A stretch of 64,000 bases of DNA from Pseudoflavonifractor sp050943825. Lineage in GTDB: Bacteria; Bacillota; Clostridia; Oscillospirales; Oscillospiraceae. The notes below the pieces were generated by a model. The model saw nothing but the letters and a program-made list of their open reading frames with translations, was not told where the DNA came from and searched no databases. How positions within the stretch are numbered: position 1 is the first letter of the stretch; each line of letters starts with the position of its first letter. This document shows, piece after piece, positions 60,909-64,000 of this stretch. The position numbers and the translations under genes are program-made. The stretch spans positions 1 to 64,000 of the forward strand of contig NZ_JBMNPX010000012.1 of NCBI RefSeq assembly GCF_050943825.1. Reading direction: 5' to 3'.

Positions 60909-61799
60909 TCATTTTTTCCTCTTTTTGTTTCTCTTTTTTTCCGTATTGTCGCCATTTAACAGCAGCACGCCGTAACCTTTTTCCTCCGGAAGGGGCTGAT
61001 ACTGTTCTTGTGTTACATAGCCGCTTTTTCTCCAGTTGTCCAGCAGCTGGTCCACGGTCTGCTGGGCCCGCTTGGCCTCGACGGACGGGCTCTTTCCCTC
61101 CCCCGCCAGGCCCAGAACCCAGAGCAGGCCGTACTCGTTGCCCGCCTCGTCCCGCTTCAGCAGGCGGACCTCCCGCTCGTCTATCCGGTTGCCCGGGTAG
61201 CGGACAATCTCCAGCTCCTGGAGCAGGTAGTGCCGCAGCAGCAGGGTCCGGTCGTTGTTGTTGAGCCTGGCCTGGCCCAGCGTTTCATCGTCCCGCAGCA
61301 GGCTGACGGGGATTCGGATGAGCTGGTTCCGCTCCTCCGCGTACTGGTAGAGGGGCATCTGTCCGCCCTCCCGGAAGCGGAAGCGCAGCCTGCTCCTGCC
61401 CGCCTCCCAGGTGAGGGGGAGAAACGCCCCCTCGTAGACCTCCTGCATGGCCTGCTGGTCGTGGTCGGCCAGGATATAGAGCTCCGTCCCCGCCAGTCTC
61501 TGCAGCCGGGCCTCTATCTCGTCCTGCTTCTCCGGCCGCAGCCGCCGGTCCATGTCCCCGGCCATGATCTGGCCGATGGTCTCCGCCCGGAAGCCGTTCT
61601 CACCCTCCCCGGACCGCCACAGGGAGTAGACCGCGTTGGCCGTCACCATGTCCATGTAGGACAGCTCCCGGGTGATGACGTATTCCACGTAGTTCTTCTG
61701 GTCGTCGGACAGAACGGCCCGGTTGACGCAGCCGGTCAGGTCCCGGTATTTCCGCAGCTCGTTGGCGATTTTGCAGTTGTTCATGATAAACTGTTCCAC
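60909..61799 (-). CDS. protein of unknown function, possible replication initiator
   Basis: A 296-residue soluble protein. An N-terminal helical part (CKIANELRKYRDLTGCVNRAVLSDDQKNYVEYVITRELSYMDMVTANAVYSLWRSGEGENGFRAETIGQIMAG) is followed by beta-rich segments and a basic lysine/arginine-rich tail (NTEKKRNKKRKK). The layout and a position directly behind a DnaB-type helicase gene recall plasmid Rep proteins with winged helices, but I see no diagnostic motif. The GTG start at 61799 lies five bases after the helicase stop, behind GGGTGAGGGT. Confidence 0.55.
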   Translation of the reverse strand: MEQFIMNNCKIANELRKYRDLTGCVNRAVLSDDQKNYVEYVITRELSYMDMVTANAVYSLWRSGEGENGFRAETIGQIMAGDMDRRLRPEKQDEIEARLQRLAGTELYILADHDQQAMQEVYEGAFLPLTWEAGRSRLRFRFREGGQMPLYQYAEERNQLIRIPVSLLRDDETLGQARLNNNDRTLLLRHYLLQELEIVRYPGNRIDEREVRLLKRDEAGNEYGLLWVLGLAGEGKSPSVEAKRAQQTVDQLLDNWRKSGYVTQEQYQPLPEEKGYGVLLLNGDNTEKKRNKKRKK

Positions 61800-61803
61800 A
61801 CCC

Positions 61804-62901
61804 TCACCCCCTCAGCCGCCGGGCCTTCTGATGGAAGCCGTCGTGGTACTGGACGGGCCAGGCGCCAAACTTCTCCCGCAGCTCCTGAATCCGGGCGGGC
61901 TGCATCTGCTCCGTCCCCTCCGGCTCCTGGAAGTAGGAGCTGCCGCTGTAAAACTCCAGGGGGATACGCACCCCGTCCTGGCCGTACCGCATTTTCAACA
62001 GGGTCAGCTCCAGCTTCCGGGGGTTCCGGGCCTTGGCCTCCTCCAGGGAGAAGGGATTCTTCCCCTTGGGCCACTCCTCACCCTGGTACTGCATGCCTTG
62101 GTACTGCATACCCAGAATCACGTCGGCGGAGTACTCGATGGAGCCGGACTCCTTGAAGCTCTCCAGGGAGATCTCCCTGTTGTAGCTGGACCGGTTCAGG
62201 GCGCTGATGAGCAGAATCATGACCTGCTCCTGGTCCCGGATGGCGCACAGCTCCCGGATGTTGTCGTCCACAATCTGCTTGTCGCTGAACTTCAGGGAGG
62301 CGTCCCTGGGGGTGAGAATCTGGAGGTAGTCCACCACCACCAGAATGGGCCTTGTGCCCCCCTCGGCCCGGTACCGCTCCCGGAACGCCCGGATATGCTG
62401 GCGGATCTGGCCGATGTGGGTCAGCTCCGGCCCCTGCTCGTAGAGGTAGAGGTTCCGCCCGTCCCGCTCCACCAGCTCCCTGGCCTGGTTGATCCGCTCC
62501 CACTCCTGGTCGGTAAACTGTTTGCCCATCTTCAGCAGGTCGGCCGCCTGGAAGGAGGGCTGCCGGTGGAGGGCAAAGTCGGTCCGGCAGAGGGCCTTGG
62601 CGGTGATCCAGGCCCGGTTCATCTCCAGGGCGAAGTAGAGCACCGGGTAGCCCCTGCCGGACAGGTTGTTGGCAATCTGGAGGGCCAGGGTGGACTTGCC
62701 CAGGCCGGGCACCGCGCCCAGCACGAACAGGCCATTGAACAGCCCCCCGTTCAGGCTCCGGTCCAGCGCAGGGAATCCGGTGGGCACCCGTTCGGCGGAG
62801 ACGCTTCCGATCTCCTCCCTGGTGAACAGGGACGCGCAGTCACTGAGGCGCTGCCCGGCGGCGCCCCGCTCTTCCCCACGCTCCAGCTCGGTTTTGGACA
62901 T
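61804..62901 (-). CDS. DnaB-type replicative helicase, core domain only
   Basis: RecA-fold helicase of 365 residues. Walker A GAVPGLGKST (62-71), LYFALEMNRAWITAKAL, Walker B ILVVVDYLQIL, and LLISALNRSSYNREISLESFKESGSIEYSADVILGMQY match the DnaB C-terminal domain. The N-terminal primase-interaction domain (~150 residues) is missing, as in phage and plasmid helicases. A 15-base tandem duplication gives MQYQGMQYQG. ATG 62901 follows AAGGGAG with eight bases spacing; upstream in-frame ATGs lack a ribosome binding site. First gene of the module. Confidence 0.88.
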   Translation of the reverse strand: MSKTELERGEERGAAGQRLSDCASLFTREEIGSVSAERVPTGFPALDRSLNGGLFNGLFVLGAVPGLGKSTLALQIANNLSGRGYPVLYFALEMNRAWITAKALCRTDFALHRQPSFQAADLLKMGKQFTDQEWERINQARELVERDGRNLYLYEQGPELTHIGQIRQHIRAFRERYRAEGGTRPILVVVDYLQILTPRDASLKFSDKQIVDDNIRELCAIRDQEQVMILLISALNRSSYNREISLESFKESGSIEYSADVILGMQYQGMQYQGEEWPKGKNPFSLEEAKARNPRKLELTLLKMRYGQDGVRIPLEFYSGSSYFQEPEGTEQMQPARIQELREKFGAWPVQYHDGFHQKARRLRG

Positions 62902-63003
62902 GTCCATCGCTCCCTTAAACAGCAGCATTGTTATCTGTTTCATGCTACCACGGATACCGGATAAAGTCAAAGCCGGGCCCAACCGGCGGCTTCCGCTCCG
63001 GCA

Positions 63004-63044
63004 AAAACGGGGTGTACCGGCAAATAACCGGTACACCCCGTTTT
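63004..63044. terminator. intrinsic terminator downstream of glgA
   Basis: Arms 63004-63020 and 63028-63044 pair over 17 bases; T runs occur on both strands. It separates glgA from the helicase module on the minus strand. Confidence 0.9.
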
Positions 63045-63073
63045 ACATCGTCTCTCTGCTTACCGGAGGCGGC

Positions 63074-64000
63074 TCACCACTGCGTCAGCTCCAGATACAG
63101 GTCCTTGTACTGTCTGGCCGAACGGGTCCAGGACACGTCCTTGTCCATATCCCGCTGGACCACCTCGTCCCAGTGGTAGCGGTTGTTGAAGTAGAGGGTC
63201 TTGGCCCGGTTGATGGCGTCCAGCAGCAGTCCGGCATCGTAACGGTCAAAGGTAAAGCCGTTGCCGTCGCCGGTAAAGTCGTTGTGGGGCTCCACGGTGT
63301 CCTTCAGGCCGCCGGTCTCCCGGACGATGGGCAGAGTGCCGTAGTGCATGGCGTTGAGCTGGGTCAGGCCGCAGGGCTCAAAGCGGGAGGGCACCAGCAG
63401 GGCGTCGGCGCCGGCGTAGATGCGGTGGGCTCTGGCCTCGTCGTATTGGATGCAGGCGCTGAAGGTGCCCTTGTGGGTGTACTCGTAGTAGCGGAAGGCC
63501 TCCTCATACTGCTTGTCGCCGGTGCCAAGCACCACCACCTGGGTGTTGCCGTCCAGCACCTGGCCCATGATGGCGTTGACCAGGTCCAGACCCTTCTGGT
63601 TGGTCAGGCGGGAGATGAGGCCGATGACAAACTTGCTTCCGTCCTCCTGCAGGCCCAGCTCCCGCTGGAGGGCCAGCTTGTTCTCCAGCTTGCCCTTGAG
63701 CACGCTGCTGATGTTGTAGTGAACCGGCAGGGCGGGGTCGGTCTCCGGGTTCCACATGCCGTAGTCAATGCCGTTGACAATGCCCCGCAGCTTGCCGCTG
63801 TGGTAGCGCAGGTGGTCCTCCAGGCCCTCGCCGTACTCCCTGGTCTGAATCTCCCAGGCGTAGGTGCCGCTGACGGTAGTGATGCGGTCGGCGTAGGCCA
63901 GGCCGCCCTTGAGCATGTTGGCGTCCACCCAGTTCTGCTGCAGGGCGCCCATGCCGAAGGCCTCGTCGGGCAGGCCGGACCAGTACTTGATGGTGGGGAT
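63074..64000 (-). CDS. glgA: glycogen synthase (ADP-glucose type), partial
   Basis: C-terminal ~308 residues of a GT5 glycogen/starch synthase; the gene continues beyond the right edge. The visible sequence begins IPTIKYWSGLPDEAFGMGALQQNWVDANMLKGGLAYADRITTVSGTYAWEI. It includes GIVNGIDYGMWNP, the GT-B C-terminal FVIGLISRLTNQKGLDL and the donor-binding ALLVPSRFEPCGLTQLNAMHYGTLPIVRETGGLKDTV. It elongates alpha-1,4-glucan from ADP-glucose. Upstream partners would lie outside the window. Confidence 0.97.
   Translation of the reverse strand: MPTIKYWSGLPDEAFGMGALQQNWVDANMLKGGLAYADRITTVSGTYAWEIQTREYGEGLEDHLRYHSGKLRGIVNGIDYGMWNPETDPALPVHYNISSVLKGKLENKLALQRELGLQEDGSKFVIGLISRLTNQKGLDLVNAIMGQVLDGNTQVVVLGTGDKQYEEAFRYYEYTHKGTFSACIQYDEARAHRIYAGADALLVPSRFEPCGLTQLNAMHYGTLPIVRETGGLKDTVEPHNDFTGDGNGFTFDRYDAGLLLDAINRAKTLYFNNRYHWDEVVQRDMDKDVSWTRSARQYKDLYLELTQW

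Overview
The window reads as a chromosome segment of a GC-rich, anaerobic, low-motility Firmicute. The best guess is a gut member of the Oscillospiraceae (Flavonifractor / Lawsonibacter / Intestinimonas type). The support is a ribosomal L27 with the Firmicute N-terminal extension next to its Prp protease, tandem T-box leaders, a SigV/RsiV-type ECF pair, S-layer-homology surface proteins, and oxygen-sensitive fermentation enzymes (pyruvate phosphate dikinase, indolepyruvate:ferredoxin oxidoreductase, Fe-dependent alcohol dehydrogenase). The genus assignment is inference. I saw no tRNA, rRNA, CRISPR array, integrase or transposase.

Layout. 0.2-5.3 kb: GGDEF protein, DUF3783 protein, two-part ThrE-type exporter, HAD nucleotidase, SGNH hydrolase and DUF4358 lipoprotein. 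5.3-7.1 kb: a chain of hairpins, then an ECF sigma factor with its RsiV-like anti-sigma. 7.1-9.5 kb (minus): rplU-prp-rpmA-obgE. 9.5-18.4 kb: phosphoesterase, OYE-type reductase with a MarR regulator and clear operators, a WG-repeat/SLH surface protein, prmA, degV, DUF1836. 18.5-27.1 kb: two secreted, flavinylated reductase lipoproteins, LysR, APC permease, acid-sugar-dehydratase-like enzyme, GntR. 27.1-28.9 kb: a MarR-FUSC cassette whose FUSC gene is broken by one base, bracketed by two identical terminator stems. 28.9-39.3 kb: DUF1292, ppdK, cobO-nitroreductase, Fe-ADH, DUF975, trmO, EFR1 ferredoxin, a large HTH protein. 40.0-44.3 kb: a 1,436-residue surface protein with GLUG-like, FN3, leucine-rich, lipase-like and SLH parts.

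44.4-52.6 kb is the most coherent pathway. A Phe-specifier T-box precedes iorA-iorB-paaK-ACT-aminotransferase, and a Tyr-specifier T-box precedes a second acyl-CoA ligase. Starvation-induced T-boxes on these genes fit an anabolic route: aryl-acetate to aryl-acetyl-CoA, reductive carboxylation to arylpyruvate, then transamination to Phe/Tyr.

52.8-55.7 kb holds a MoxR ATPase with a metallopeptidase/VWA partner. 55.9-62.9 kb (minus) is a plasmid- or ICE-like module: DnaB-type helicase core, possible initiator, SSB, a coupling-protein ATPase without membrane segments, a ClpP-like protease and small unknowns. It has no recognisable relaxase or integrase, and in its middle is a 600-base array of hairpins including two tandem covarying repeats. 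The window ends inside glgA.
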